DNA of 55,000 nt from the NCBI GenBank assembly GCA_012295275.1, contig CM022668.1:7464318-7519317 (forward strand). The letters run 5' to 3'. The notes under the pieces are model-generated. The model was not told where the DNA came from, did not search any database, and saw only the letters and a list, made by a program, of their open reading frames with translations. This DNA is from Chrysomallon squamiferum. Lineage: Eukaryota > Mollusca > Gastropoda > Neomphalida > Peltospiridae. Numbering within the stretch: position 1 is the stretch's first letter; each line of letters begins with the position of its first letter. Both the position numbers and the translations under genes were made by a program. Positions 11,154 to 24,590 of this stretch are shown here, in pieces.

Positions 11154-13815
11154 GATATATATGTGTAGGTGTGTGTGACAGCTGGTTTTCATGCTAATGA
11201 TTATTGTTCTTGTTTTTCTTACTTTTGTTTTTATTATTAATAATTTAATTGTTATTATTAATTATTAATATTATCATTATCAATAAATTATTTATTATTA
11301 TTGTTATTATCATTATTGGTACAATAACTACTATTATTTTATACTATATTATTATTACTATTATTACTATTACTATTATTATTATTGCTGTTATTATTAT
11401 TACTATTATATTATTATTATTATTATTATTGTTGTTGTTGTTGTTATTACTACTACTGCTGCTACTACTACAACTATATTTGTTGTAGTTTGTAATTATT
11501 GCATTTTAATTGTTGTTGTTATAAATTGTTATTGGTGTAGCTATTATGTTTCAATTTAAGAAAAACAGAACGTTTTTCCATGAATTACTCAGTTATCAGA
11601 ATAATATTTATTTATACTATTACATAGACAGCTCAGCATTTACCATTGTTTTTATAAATAAAACATGGGAAACCTTTTATTGAAGTTTACTCCTGTTTAT
11701 TATTTTATTTGTTACTGCTTCTGTTATTATTATTATTGTTGTTGTTGTTTTTGTTGTTTTGTTGTTGTTATTGTTGCTATGGTAGCTGTCATTTTTATTA
11801 TATTTTAATAATTATAATTATAATTGGTATTGTCTTTATTATTATATTTTATTATGTTGTTGATATTGTTATTATTGCAGTTGTTAGGTTATGTTGTCAG
11901 TATTGTTATATTTTACTTTTTGTTGTCATTAATGCTGTTGTTGTGGTTGTTGTAGTTTGTAATTATTACATTTTACTTGTTGTAAATTGTTATTGTTGTA
12001 GCTAGTATATTTTAATTTTTGTTGTTTTAATTATTATTGTTGTAAGTTGTTACTGTAGTAGTAGTCATTGTTAGTATTATTATAATTATAATTTTTGTTG
12101 TTAATGTTGTTATTATTCTTGTTGTTGTAGTTGTTGTTACTATTTTGATTATTATGCTGATGTTTAACAGTGCTATAGTAGTGTCAATATTATTACATTT
12201 TAACTATTATTGTAATTATTGTAAGTATCATTGTTGTAGTAGTTGTTGTTGTCAATGCTATATTTTAATTTGGTTGTTGTTATTCTTATTGCTGTTGGTG
12301 CAGTTATTAATTTAATTATTGCTGTTGATGTTGCTGTTGTCATAATAGTAGTTTTCATTATATTAATTATTATTACTGTAGCTGCAATTGTGTTCATTAA
12401 TATATTTTTTTTATTATCATTGCTGATGATTTTGTTATTGTGAGTGTTGTTGTTTCATTTTTTTTTTTTATTAGTGTTGCTATTATTAGTATTATAGTTT
12501 TTGATTTTTTTTTTTCATGTTCTTGTTGTGGTTTTTTCCTGTCATTATATTTTTATAATTGTTTTTCTTTCTGTCATTATTACTGTTACCATCAATGTTA
12601 TTATTGTTGCTGATCTTTTTGCATATATGTAAATATATATTAGAAAAATTGTATTAATATCATCATCATTTAAATATCAAATACTTGTTTTCACTGTCTT
12701 TTGGAAATTACATACTGAATACTTACAGAGATCAGATTGTACTTGCAAAGGATTATGGGATATATTTCATTGCATTATGGGAATTAAGATTGGAAAACCA
12801 GTTTTTATTATTATGATGATCATCATCATTGTTGTTGTTTCGTTATTATTAATTTTATTCTCATTATTATTTATTTATTATTTACTTATTTATTGTTGTT
12901 GTTTTTGATGTTAAAGTGTTTGGTAAGAATCAGTAATATTTTACTGATTACTGTAGAACATTAATTAATAACTTACCTGTCATATACTGCTTACTAAACT
13001 ATTTTTATTTTCTTCTTATCCTAATACTTTGATAAAATATTATAATCTTTAAATAAATTTAATTTGGAGATAGTAACAATAGTAAGAAGAATTTCATTTA
13101 GACTGAAGAGATAGTTAATGTTAGAAATAATAGAAGCCCTTGAAAACCAAAAAAAAAAAAAAAAAAAAAAAATAAATGAATAAATAAATAAAAAAGTATA
13201 TTACTAAATAAATAAATATGAAAGTAAATTACTAAATAAAAAAATAAATAAGTAAACAAATAAATAATTGAAAAAAAAAAAAAAAAAAAAAAAAAAATAA
13301 GAAATAAAAAAATAAAAATAAATAGTAATAATAATAATAATAAGAAGAAGAAGAAGAAGAAGAAGAAAGTTTTAGGAATAAAATCCTGCTATTCCTGGAA
13401 GCTGATCCTTGCTGCATTCCATCTTTGAATGTGATAATGAGTTGAGCAGAGAGTATTTGTTGTATAATAAACCTGGAGCTAAATACATTTAAAAACGTCA
13501 TAGGGGGTCAAATTTTACTTTGTAGAAAATAACACAATCATATAATATCTTAATAATGTTGTTGTTTTTTAGATTATGTGATTTTTGCTATATATGAGAT
13601 TTCTAGGAAAACAACTTAAAATTTTTAAAAATATAATAATAATAATGATAATAATAATGATAATGATAATGATAATAATTATAATAATAATAACATAATA
13701 ATAAATGTAATAATAATAATTTAAATAATAATAATATAATAATAATCATAGTAATAAAAACAATTACTATTTTTATTATCATCAATGCTGTATTATAATT
13801 ATTATAATTATTATT

Positions 13816-13888
<73 letters not shown>

Positions 13889-14867
13889 TATTATTAAACA
13901 CAAAACCGCAAATTTTAGCACAGAGAACAAACAAATATGGCTGCCATCACAGAGGGGGGATACATCTAAACACTAAAGAGAAAGAAACAAACAAACATGC
14001 AAAGATTTTTTTTTTCTGTGTGTGCATACTCTTTTAATAATTCAGTTTATTTCGGTAATAACAATAACTTCAACAATTTTACATTTCATCATCACAGAGA
14101 ACATGAAAAGTGGAATAAATAAATTAATAAAACCGTCTACATAATTTCTGATTTATTTTGTAAATAGGTGTATGACATATATATAATAAATACAACTAAA
14201 TTACATCTATGTTTGGTTGAGGAGATTTCTGTTAAAAAATCATAAAGAGAATAAATTAATCATGGTAGAAATATTTTACATCAACGCTAACTATTTTAAA
14301 GAGTATAAAAAAATAAAAAGAATGAAAAAGAGTGAAAATAAAGGAAAAATAAAATAAAAACAAATCAGGGTTTTAGTAGGTAAATTAAATAAATTTTAAA
14401 ATAAAATATGAAAGGTTTACAAATAAAAACAACAAACAAAAAATAAATGAAAATAAAATAAATAAAATAAAATAAATAAATAAATAATTTTTAAAATAAA
14501 ATAAATTAAAAAAATAAATTATTATTTAGATTACAAATGGACCAAGACCATAATTAAATAGAACTAAAAATCCAACATTTAATATTTGTTCAAATAATTT
14601 TTTTAAACTCTTATATAACTATTTTAAAAGCCAGTGCTATCTACTTTAATTAAAAGCCAGTATTACTACTAACTATTACTAATATTACTTATAATTTTTC
14701 TTTTTAATTTTCATGTATCATTGTCATGAGCCAATAAAAGGCATATCCAACTTTTTACTGGAATATAGAGGAGATAAGTAAACCCAGATAGCTAATTGTT
14801 TTCAGTTTGAAATTGTTGTGTATTTTGATGAATAAATATATTATATTATATTATATTATATTATATT

Positions 14868-14930
<63 letters not shown>

Positions 14931-17900
14931 TTTGAGAAAAAAGAGAAAATGTTTTTTAAATGTTATAGTAGCCATTTTATCACAAGCAAATAAAGATTAA
15001 AATACCTGAATGTATACATATATATATATATATTTATTTTTTTTTTTCTCATAAAAATGATATAACTGAAATCTTTTGAGCGAAAGTGGTTTTTGTTGCA
15101 GTTTTTTGATTGAAATTAGTAAAACAAATTAGCAGGTCATTTTATGAATTTTGTTATTTTATTTTCATTTACCTTTTTACCCAATATTAATTTAAAGAAA
15201 GATAATTCAGAATATTTAAAATATTTTGGAGTGAATGATTTTAATAAAACTGTGTTTTATTTATGTCTGTTAAATTACTTTATCTGAAGAATAAACAATT
15301 TAAAAACAATTATGATAAAATTTAAAATAAAAAAAAAGGTGAATAAAATAAATAAATAATTAAATAAATAATTAAAAATAAAATAAAATTAAATAAAATA
15401 AAATTAAATTAAATTAAATAAAGAAAATGAGAAAGAAAATAGAAAAGAAATATAGAAAATTATTTTTAATGTTATAAACAGAATAAATAAAGACAGATTA
15501 AAAGGGTTTTAAAACAAACATTTATTAACACCATTTATTCTTTTAAAAATAACACTGCATTTAACTTTTCTAAAAGCAATCACAGATTGTTAAAAAAGAT
15601 AATTTTACCATAAATTCTAGATTAAAATTAGATTAACATAATTTCAGTTTTATGTACATTTTTAAACTCGATAATACTTAGCAAATCTAGCTTTGTACAT
15701 TTTGAATTTTGAATTATTTTTAGAAATTACAAAATTCAACTAAAAGAAATTTGCATCTCACTTTCAAAGGACGCATTTTTAACAATGATTTTTATATAAA
15801 TAATAATAATATCTTTCCTCTTTCTTTTATTTTTGATTAATTAAAAAAAACCTATTTCATTCCATAAACTTATAAAAATTCAGCTGCTTCCTAAAAACCA
15901 AACTTGTTGCTAGGAATCTACGGTAACAGTTCTTAATTAAAAAAAAAAAAACAAAAAAAAATGATTTAAAATCTCACAACAAAGATGGCTAACTACAATT
16001 ATCAGATTTAATCAATAATAAATAGAAAAATTTCTAACATGAGCTACTCAATAAGTCTGGTCTTGGTCGTATTTTAAAAAGAAGTTCGTTTTTTCTTTTC
16101 ACATTCATAAACAGAAGAATAAAAAAAAAAGAATCAAAGAAACAATAAACTAATACAACAACAATAACAGGAACAGTAACAACAAATGTCTGCAGACCAC
16201 CGCAATGCATAGGTACAGAAACATTGGAGACTCAACAAGTTTATTATCAGTAATAATAATACAACTTAACAATCTCAGCCCCCCACTGCAGTACTCTCTG
16301 CAGGGGGGAGATTAAGTATTCATATAGAGTAATAATAGTAATTATTATTATGTATACATCATAAGCAATATACAGGCATTTATATATATATATATATATT
16401 TATAAATTATATCAACCACATATTGCATAATGATATTAAATAATAAATTTGGTTATTGTAATAATAATAATAATATCTCCGTTACAACAGCTAGGTTTTT
16501 ATACTTGGTTTCCATCTGGAAGAACACAGTTAAAAAAAAATCAACAAATGCTTAATGTAACTGGTTTTTGTCTAATTTAAAGTAGAAAACAAAAATTAAA
16601 AAAAGGAAAAGAAAGGGGTTTTTTTTGTAAAAAAAAGTTACGTACAGACATTGGAATACATTTATGGTATCTACAGTGGTATGGAAAAATGGTTATAAAA
16701 TTCTTTATACTTCCAGGTTATTTCATTGTTAATAACAAAGTTTAAATTATATTGATTTAAAAATCAGTAAGTCACCATTTTATCTTTTCACAGTTGCAGT
16801 TATAACATAGTCAAATTTACAGAAATTAATTCTTGTACATTATATCAATTAAAATTGGATTGAAAAAAAAAAAGATAAGAAAAGAAAGAATTTAAAATTA
16901 ACTTGGTAGTACATAGAATATATTTAGAAAGTTTTTTCATGTTACTGAAGGTGAACTGTAAGGAAATATTGTTGGATTTTTTGTTGGTTTTTTTACATTC
17001 ATTTATATTTGGGATGATTTAGTTTTGGTATATATATATTATATAAAGTTTTAGATCAAACAAGAGACACCTCTAGAAATAAAAACTATATTAAAAGAAC
17101 ATTTTATAGAATTTTATAAACACACATATTTTCTTTTTTTGTAACTTATTTATATCTAATTAACTGAGCACTTTTTTATCAACAAAAAATTAAAATAAAA
17201 TCATGAAGTATTATAATGGTTATATTACAATGAAAAGTCTTTTAATTTTTACATATTAATTTTTAGATGATTATCAACAAAAAGTGAGCAAAGAGAATAT
17301 ATATTTCGTAACTAGAAAACAACTTTTACATCTCAAACGTTTTTTTTTTTTTTTTTTTTTTTTAACTTTTCGTTTGTGTTCTTGTTTTTTTTTAAATGTT
17401 CTGGTGTGCACGGTTTAAAAACTGCAGTATTCTACAAAAAACAATAAAAACTTTTGGGTTTCTACTTTAATGATTTTGTTTAAAACTGAAACAAAATATA
17501 TTTAAACGGTGAAGTTATTAAGTAATGCGAAATCAACACAAAGCAGAAGTCAATGTCGGCCATTTTGTTTTTTCTTGCATAACGATATTACTATATTATT
17601 TATGTTCATATAATTATTCTTAAAATTAAGAATTGTATTTCATTACAATATTTTCTAACTTTAAAATATGTACATAAGTTAACACATACACTTATTTATA
17701 TCTTCCTCTCTTATTATCATGATTGAGAAATGGCTACCTAGTTACCGTAACTAATCTTGTAAACGTAACACATCCTCTATATATTTTATAATATATATAT
17801 ACTACAATATATATAATTTCTAAATTTATTTTATATTTTTTATTTTTTTATTTTTTGTGGTTGTTGGAAGCACAAATACTATAAAAAGAAAAATAATAAT

Positions 17901-18122
17901 ATTATGTTTATCTGATTTTGTTAGTATCTGAACAATTTCTCTAAATAATTAGCAAAAATTAATATCACAATCATGTTTAGCTATATATCTAGAATTATTT
18001 TTTGCAATTAAAACACAAATATTTACAAGTGTGGTTTATTTTTTTCTAAGTTTATACATTTATAAATATTAATATTTTTATAATAATAATAAAAAAATTC
18101 AAGTCATAATAAAAAAGATATA

Positions 18123-18173
<51 letters not shown>

Positions 18174-20152
18174 TAACAATGAAGTAATAAAATGATCAAT
18201 TAATGATATTTTTATTTTAAGAAATTGATACTGTATATGATATATATATTGTTGCACCTGAAATATACAATATAATGTATATCTTATATAATCAGATTTT
18301 TAATAAAAATGTATGACCCCTTGTATAATGTATTGTATTATATATAATCAGAACTTATATTAAAAAAATATAAACTGTGTTTATAGATTCTGATATTATA
18401 CACAATTGTATATGTAATATTTTGTGTAAATGAAATATATGTCACAAAAATAATTTGATATTGTTGTGGTTTGACATTATCTATTGGGTACTGTTTATCA
18501 GATATACTGTAAAACATATCTTGTCCAAAAGAAATGTACACTATATTTAACCTTTCAAATATTAAATAACTTTATATTAAAATGCAATGTCTTGCTAAAA
18601 TACATTGATATCGTATGACATCATGTTATATATATAGTGTAACCACCATACATTAAAATAGTAAAATATTGTTTAAAGATATTGTATGTGATCTGTTTTA
18701 TAATATATTGCTGAAATGTCATGTTTTATAACTATGTGTATGCAGATCTACAAATATTTTGTTCTATTTTGATTATACATTATACAAGAGGTTATGAAAA
18801 TATTGTTTAATTTGTCCATAATACTTACACAATAAACTTTATTACAGTTTATTTATTATTTTCAGGTATATTTTTATATGAAGTCATAAAAATATAATAT
18901 TGTTTAATTTATTAATCATTTCATCTTTCCAGTCAAGGTAGTTTATATTTTAGTGAAGCACCTTTAAGCAGAAGGTTACCATGGATACATCTGTTCATTT
19001 ATTATTATGATTCTTAATTCTTAGTACAAAGAAAGAAAAAAAATTGCTTAATAAATTAAAGGGACTGAAGGATTGTCAAATGAGCATTTGTAATGAGTTT
19101 TAAAAATTATCATCTTAATAAATATCAGAATATTATGTACAAGGAGTAGAAAAAAAAAACAATAGAGAGAACAAAAAGAGATTAAAAAAAACAAAACACA
19201 GCATACACAAAGATGGCGGACATTTTTTTCACAAACAGGCACATGGTCATTGCCATAGCGCTGAGCTTATACAGACAGAGCTACATAATGTCAAAAAGCC
19301 ATAGTTTTACACCTGACCTTTGACCAAGTCAAAGTTGACAGATACAGTTTTTATTTTTTAATATTTTTTTAAATATTTTTTTTATTTGACATTGGTAAAA
19401 TTTGAAAAACAGAAACATTGACAGTGAATACTGTCAGATTTTGCACAAAACACATAAAAAAGATTTAAAAAGCCATCATTTCACACAAGGATTTCTTTTT
19501 TTGACAACTTGAAGAATAAAAAATTGAGAGATATTCACATGAGGCCTCACATACAGTGGTAAAAAGTGAAATAAAAATGTAAAGCCACTGTTCTGTATTT
19601 CTGATTTTTAAAACAAATTATTATTTTTTTTTATAAAGACTTTAAAATAAATACACTAAAAATTAATTAAAAACTAAACTAAAATAAATAAAATTTGATT
19701 AAAGTAAAACTTATAAACATACTTTTTTTTTTATAATTATAAAATTATTTTTTAAAAATTGAATGTTTTTTCTTAAATAACATGACCAGAGCCATGACCT
19801 CTGACATTTATATACATATTTAATATTTAAAAAAAAAAAAAAAAGGTGAAGCCTCACAAAACTACAGAAAACAGTAAATACTATAGAAGAAAAACACAGA
19901 AGATTTATTTAATCTTTTTTTTTCTCCAAACAAAAAAGAAGAAAATAACAGTTACACATCCTCCCAAACAGTGTTCTAAAAACCAGAAGTTCATGAGAGG
20001 TCAAAGGTTAAGGTCACAGTCACGGGATGAAGAAAGAGTTCACAGTAAAACGTAAAAACACCATCACGATTCGCAGTCGACTTTTTTTTTTTTTTTCCCC
20101 AACGTTTTCACCAGCAGTATTCAAAGCGTACAAAGGGAGATAACCACCAGAC
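10957..20152 (-). other. Long PDE1 intron (~9.2 kb)
   Basis: This holds an A run beside the acceptor (10964-10985), (TA)n at about 11090-11142, and a long TTG/TTA-rich cryptically simple region at 11200-12900. A runs lie at about 13150-13175 and 13270-13297, followed by AAT/AAG arrays at 13325-13366. (ATT)n is at 13816-13895 and (TTTA)n at 14866-14933. From about 15 to 20 kb it is less repetitive but still AT-rich, and I found no exon with good splice sites. All long Leu/Ile/Tyr-rich frames here are simple-repeat artefacts. Confidence 0.6.
16265..16315. other. GC-rich imperfect palindrome (hairpin) inside AT-rich intron
   Basis: The left arm CTTAACAATCTCAGCCCCCC plus ACTGCAG faces the right arm CTGCAGGGGGGAGATTAAG across a six-base loop. 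The arms contain a C6/G6 pairing and a CTGCAG end. A transcript of either strand could fold into a stable stem. Confidence 0.6.
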
Positions 20153-20403
20153 TCACTGCTTACCTTTCACTAAGGGCTTAATACTGATTGTCTCCCTTGA
20201 GGCGCTGTCTGACAGTGGTGGTTTCGCTGGCAACGGCTGAGTTGGGGGCTTGATTTTTTCGGGGGAAGGTTCGATCTTTGCGTTAATCTGATGGTGCTCT
20301 GTCGGTTCTGGTTTTGAGATTTCACTAGTTTTTGAAACTATTGTGTCAGTTTCTGCATGTTTGTTTTCTGTGTTGGAGCCCAGTCTCTGTCTCTCTTCAG
20401 CAT
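20153..20403 (-). CDS. PDE1 penultimate exon, or alternative last exon
   Basis: After an acceptor (gttattaaag) the frame starts with two bases completing the GAT codon left by exon 21264-21344. It runs 82 residues: DAEERQRLGSNTENKH..., then Glu/Lys/Pro-rich sequence with a PxxP cluster (KPPTQPLPAKPP) that could bind SH3 domains. A donor-like AAAG/GTAAGC sits at 20164, and a TGA at 20153-20155 follows in frame. Two outcomes are possible: splicing at 20164 to the exon at 10956, or read-through of the donor giving KGKQ and stop. No catalytic motif lies here; the region is the variable PDE1 tail. The 3' splice site uses the neighbouring ATT/GTT microsatellite as its pyrimidine tract. Confidence 0.8.
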
Positions 20404-20510
20404 CTTTAATAACAATAACAATAATAACAATAATAATAACAATAATAATAACATTAACAATAATAATAACATTAACAATAATAACAACAATAATAATAAT
20501 GATAATAATG

Positions 20511-20541
<31 letters not shown>

Positions 20542-20593
20542 CAACAATAATAACAATAATAACAACATTAATAATAATAATAACAATAATAAC

Positions 20594-20667
<74 letters not shown>

Positions 20668-20860
20668 TAATAATAATAATGATAATAATAATAATGGGAA
20701 TAATAATGATGATGGTAAAATTAATAGCAGTAGTAAAAATGGTGATAGTAATGAGAATAATAATAATAATGATGATGATGATGATGATGATAATAGTAAC
20801 AGTAGTAGTAGTAGTAATAAAAATAATATAGTAATAATGATACTGATAATAATAATATAA
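20404..20860. repeat. Long AAT/AAC/GAT microsatellite abutting a splice acceptor
   Basis: This is about 450 bases of interrupted AAT with AAC and GAT variants. On the minus strand it reads ATT/GTT and directly precedes the acceptor of exon 20153-20403. All six frames through it stay open for long distances (poly-Asn, poly-Ile, poly-Leu), which is purely a repeat effect. Confidence 0.95.
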
Positions 20861-21263
20861 TAACATGTATAATAAAAAGTTAATAATATACATATTTAAT
20901 AAAAATAATAATAAGAATAAAAAAATGATAACTTTCAATGTGATTTTAATTAATTTATAAAATATGTAATTAAAAATTCATAAACATATGAAATTATATT
21001 TTAACTTAATATTTTATTATAACTATTTTAGAAAAATAATAATAAATATACATTCTAATTCTATTATTATTATTAAAATGAATTCTGAAAATAACAATTA
21101 CATTTTATTTTATTATTGTTATTGTTCTTCTTATTATTATTAAAATGAATTTTGAAAATAAATAAATATACATTTTAATTTTATGATTATTATTGCTGAT
21201 GCTGATGTTATTAGTATAAAAACAATGTAGAAAATTCTGGAATGTAACCAGAAATGGTGAAAC
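20861..21263 (-). other. PDE1 intron remainder
   Basis: AT-rich sequence with small ATT clusters and a duplicated segment (ATTATTATTAAAATGAATT near 21062 and 21133). Nothing coding was seen. Confidence 0.6.
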
Positions 21264-21344
21264 CTTTGATTGCTTTTTCCTTCCATCTCTGTTTGTTTGC
21301 AGCTAAACAATCCACCCAGGGTTTTGGAAGCTCATAGGGGCCAC
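21264..21344 (-). CDS. PDE1 exon: conserved C-terminal helix
   Basis: The 3' splice site (tattttaag) is followed by a frame encoding GPYELPKPWVDCLAANK, then QRWKEKAIK. The NK-x-RWKE core matches the short helix near the C-terminus of vertebrate PDE1 (family pattern QQNKERWKEL). The exon is 81 bases, entered and left in phase 1, so it joins 26843-27064 (A/GT gives Ser) and 20403 (G/AT gives Asp). The donor (AAAG/GTTTCA) is weaker than the others in the gene. Skipping this exon would keep the frame. Confidence 0.85.
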
Positions 21345-21965
21345 CTTAAAATAGTAAATTTAAATATTAAATATTAAAATTTTAAATATTAAAATATTAA
21401 AATAACAAAATATTAAATATTAAAATATTAAAATATTAAAATAAAATATCAAAATATTAAAATATAATACATGTGAAATAGAAGAGACTTTAAAAAAGAT
21501 AGTATATATAAAAAAACACACCCAGATATATATATAAATGACAGATAGATAGATATATAGATGTAGATGGACAGATGGATAGATGGATAAATATGTATAT
21601 ATAGACAAAACTGAAAACAAATAAAAAACCCCAGTAAATCAGTTTAATTCTGGATACCTAAAACAATTAAACATTAATAAATATATTTAATAACAAAAAT
21701 ATTTATATAAAAATATATATATGAATAATAATAATTATTTAATATAGGCCACCTAAAAATAAAACATAATAAATATTATTAATTAAGAAAAACAACACTG
21801 TCTTTAAACCTGGAATGAAATCACAGAAACTGTGAATTTTTGTTTTAACAATAATAAATTCACATACACTCACACTCATATGTAGACATACATTTACACT
21901 CACACACACAAACTAACTCACATATAAGCACACTTACACATGTACAGATACCCATATATACACAT

Positions 21966-22015
<50 letters not shown>

Positions 22016-22531
22016 ACGTACATACCATTACAAATCCACAAACAATTCATGGAATGAAAAAGTATGAACAGACAAACATACATACACACAAAATCACCAA
22101 CTCACAAGAACATACACTGATATAAAATAAATATGTATCATTATGAAATAACAGGTATGAACTCCATGTAACATGCATGCATGTTTTTGATTCAAACTGG
22201 TTCATTCATTCATGCATTTCTGAAAACAAAAATCACCTAATTTGCAGGAACAATCTCTATTCTAATTAATAATATCACTTTACATACTCATATTTTTGTT
22301 TACATTCCAGGATCTCTATGGCTACAAGGACTAGACTTTCCTCATGTCACTTTCAAATACAACTAAATACACATTTTCATTCAAATGCTAGGGTATAACA
22401 GTGCATACTTTGCAATGACTTAAACATGCATGTTCTTAGTTTTGTATATTGGATTAATAAGTAAATAAAGGAATAAAGAAATATATAAGTTAAAAAAAAA
22501 TATATAAATAAATATCTTTTAAAATGATTAA

Positions 22532-22565
<34 letters not shown>

Positions 22566-23383
22566 ATTATTTAATTTTTTTAATGATAAAAACATTTCAG
22601 AATAACAAACAATAATAGCAGTCTCTATAAAATTAACAATTATTATTATTAATATTTATAAAATAATAATAAAATATTTTACTATAGTAGAAATAAAAAA
22701 TTACACACTTAGTTTAATATTATTAGAAACAGACCAGTGTTTATATTACTACATTTCTGAAGCATGTTAGTATTTTTAAACATTGTACCTGTTACTATAG
22801 TAACAATGAATGACAAATACAAAACTACAAAGTTTGTTAGTACAATCAAAATCACTAATTAGTAGGTATCAAACTCATTAGTATATCAACAAACAAAAAA
22901 ATTATAATGATTAAATATTAATTAGATATAAGCCTGTACATACTTGATAGTTGTACATGTGACAACCAGTGACACATTTTAATTACATACAAACCACTCA
23001 AAACTACTGTTAGTAAACTCGTACAGCTCCACAGAGTGATTTGTAAGGAGGTTACTGATTGGTTGTTAGCTTATAGCACAAAGGAAGTGTTACTTGATAG
23101 AGAGGTTGCCTTTTCTATTTTTTTTTTGTACTTGTTATTTTGTATATATATATATATTTATATTCACACTGTTAATTCTTTACTTACATTATTATGTTAA
23201 TTATTTTATTCATCTTTTAATATTTGTTTATTTTTATTATTTTCCATCTTTGATAAATTACTATATTTATTTTCCTTTTGTTCTTTAAACTACAAAATTG
23301 AAAACTGACATTTCAAATTACATTATACTGAGAATTATTATAATTATAAAGATTTTTGTTTTTAAATTTGTCATATATAATTG

Positions 23384-23414
<31 letters not shown>

Positions 23415-23755
23415 ATTTAATGTAGCTATTATGAAATAATTATCAAAGTGTTTTTCTTTTTTTAAATTAATTAATTCATTTATTATTATTATTATCATCA
23501 TTGTCATCATCAGTAATATTATTATTGTTATTGTTATTATTCATTATCAATATCAATATTATTATTATTATTTTTAGTTTCATAAATTTATAAATTAAAA
23601 TAAAATTGTGTATTTTCTATAATTCAGTTATGTTTTTTTCAAAAATATTTTCTATTAATATTTAAAACGATATGGTGGCAAATAAAAATTGGATCTACAA
23701 GCAAACTGAAAGGTACAAATTGTTATCCCAAACTGAGCCAGCCAGAGTTACTTAC
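21345..23755 (-). other. PDE1 intron segment
   Basis: This contains runs of ATTAAAAT units at 21355-21450 and GATA/GATG repeats at about 21538-21590. (CA)n is at 21966-22012, a 30-base T run at about 22533-22562, and an A run at about 23384-23411. A perfect 14-base palindrome GTTACTATAGTAAC lies at 22791-22804. A short acceptor-like site near 22314 leads to an early stop. No exon is accepted here. Confidence 0.6.
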
Positions 23756-23862
23756 CCTTCAATTTGCCAAAACGTTTAGTTGCTGTAAGTGTAAATTTGT
23801 CAAAACATGTTTTCATTTCACTTTTTAAATACTGAAATCCTGAATGCACATCCACGGTTATT
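23756..23862 (-). other. Candidate cassette exon in the PDE1 intron
   Basis: A long CT tract ending in ctctaag is followed by 107 bases with one open frame (ITVDVHSGFQYLKSEMK..., ending KRFGKLKG). A strong donor AAGG/GTAAGTAAC closes it. It leaves phase 1, as the downstream exon requires. However, it enters needing one base, whereas exon 26843-27064 leaves phase 1, so a direct join would not be in frame. It may belong with an unseen exon, an alternative transcript, or be chance. Confidence 0.3.
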
Positions 23863-24163
23863 CTTAGAGAGAGAGAAAGACAGAGAGACAGACAGCCAGA
23901 CAGGCAGAGAGAGAGAGAGAGAGGAAACATAAATTTTATTACACAAATATATATTTACACACATCTTTTTCTTCTTCTTCTTGCCAATATTAAAAATAAC
24001 AGAACACAAAATATGACATAGCTATGGGAATTTATTATCCCCCCCAAAAAAACCCACAATACTCATTTACACAACCTTTTAACTTTCCTTATAAGAACTC
24101 TTCTTTTTAAGGAGATAAAAAAAAAAAAAATCATAATTAACAGATATCTCTTTCTTAAAAAGA

Positions 24164-24242
<79 letters not shown>

Positions 24243-24590
24243 TTATCATTAATGATAATTTTATGCTTTAGACTTTTATAGGAAAGAATTCTGTCACAGT
24301 AACATCATGCTAATATGATCATTTCAGTTGGTTAAGTAAACACAAAACCAGCAATAACCCACATGCAGTTTTCAAATCAACAATTATTAATGAATTCTTT
24401 AATAACCAACAACATTCTTTTCAGATAAAGATTATTTTTAAAATTTCATGCAATAAACAAATCCAATGCAGTTATTATAAAACAATGAAAAGCAGGCATC
24501 AGAGTCAGCCATTTTGTTTTCATACCACAGAGGTAAAAATGATAACAATTAATTCTTCAACTGGAAACAACTGAAACACAATACTTCTCT
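23863..24590 (-). other. PDE1 intron with GA and ATT microsatellites
   Basis: GA/GACA repeats occupy about 23866-23923, and a long pure (ATT)n is at about 24163-24243. No coding sequence is visible. Confidence 0.7.

Noticed and set aside
13232-13501. 89-codon minus-strand frame with poly-Ser/Tyr/Phe
   Set aside because: Mostly A/T homopolymer and AAG/AAT arrays. The short unique part has no supported splice sites.
20153-20938. 261-codon minus-strand frame with a poly-Ile start
   Set aside because: Only the part from 20403 down is exon. The N-terminal part is the ATT microsatellite intron.
22315-22340. Acceptor-like site followed by DLYGYKD on the plus strand
   Set aside because: Stops after seven codons, with no donor.
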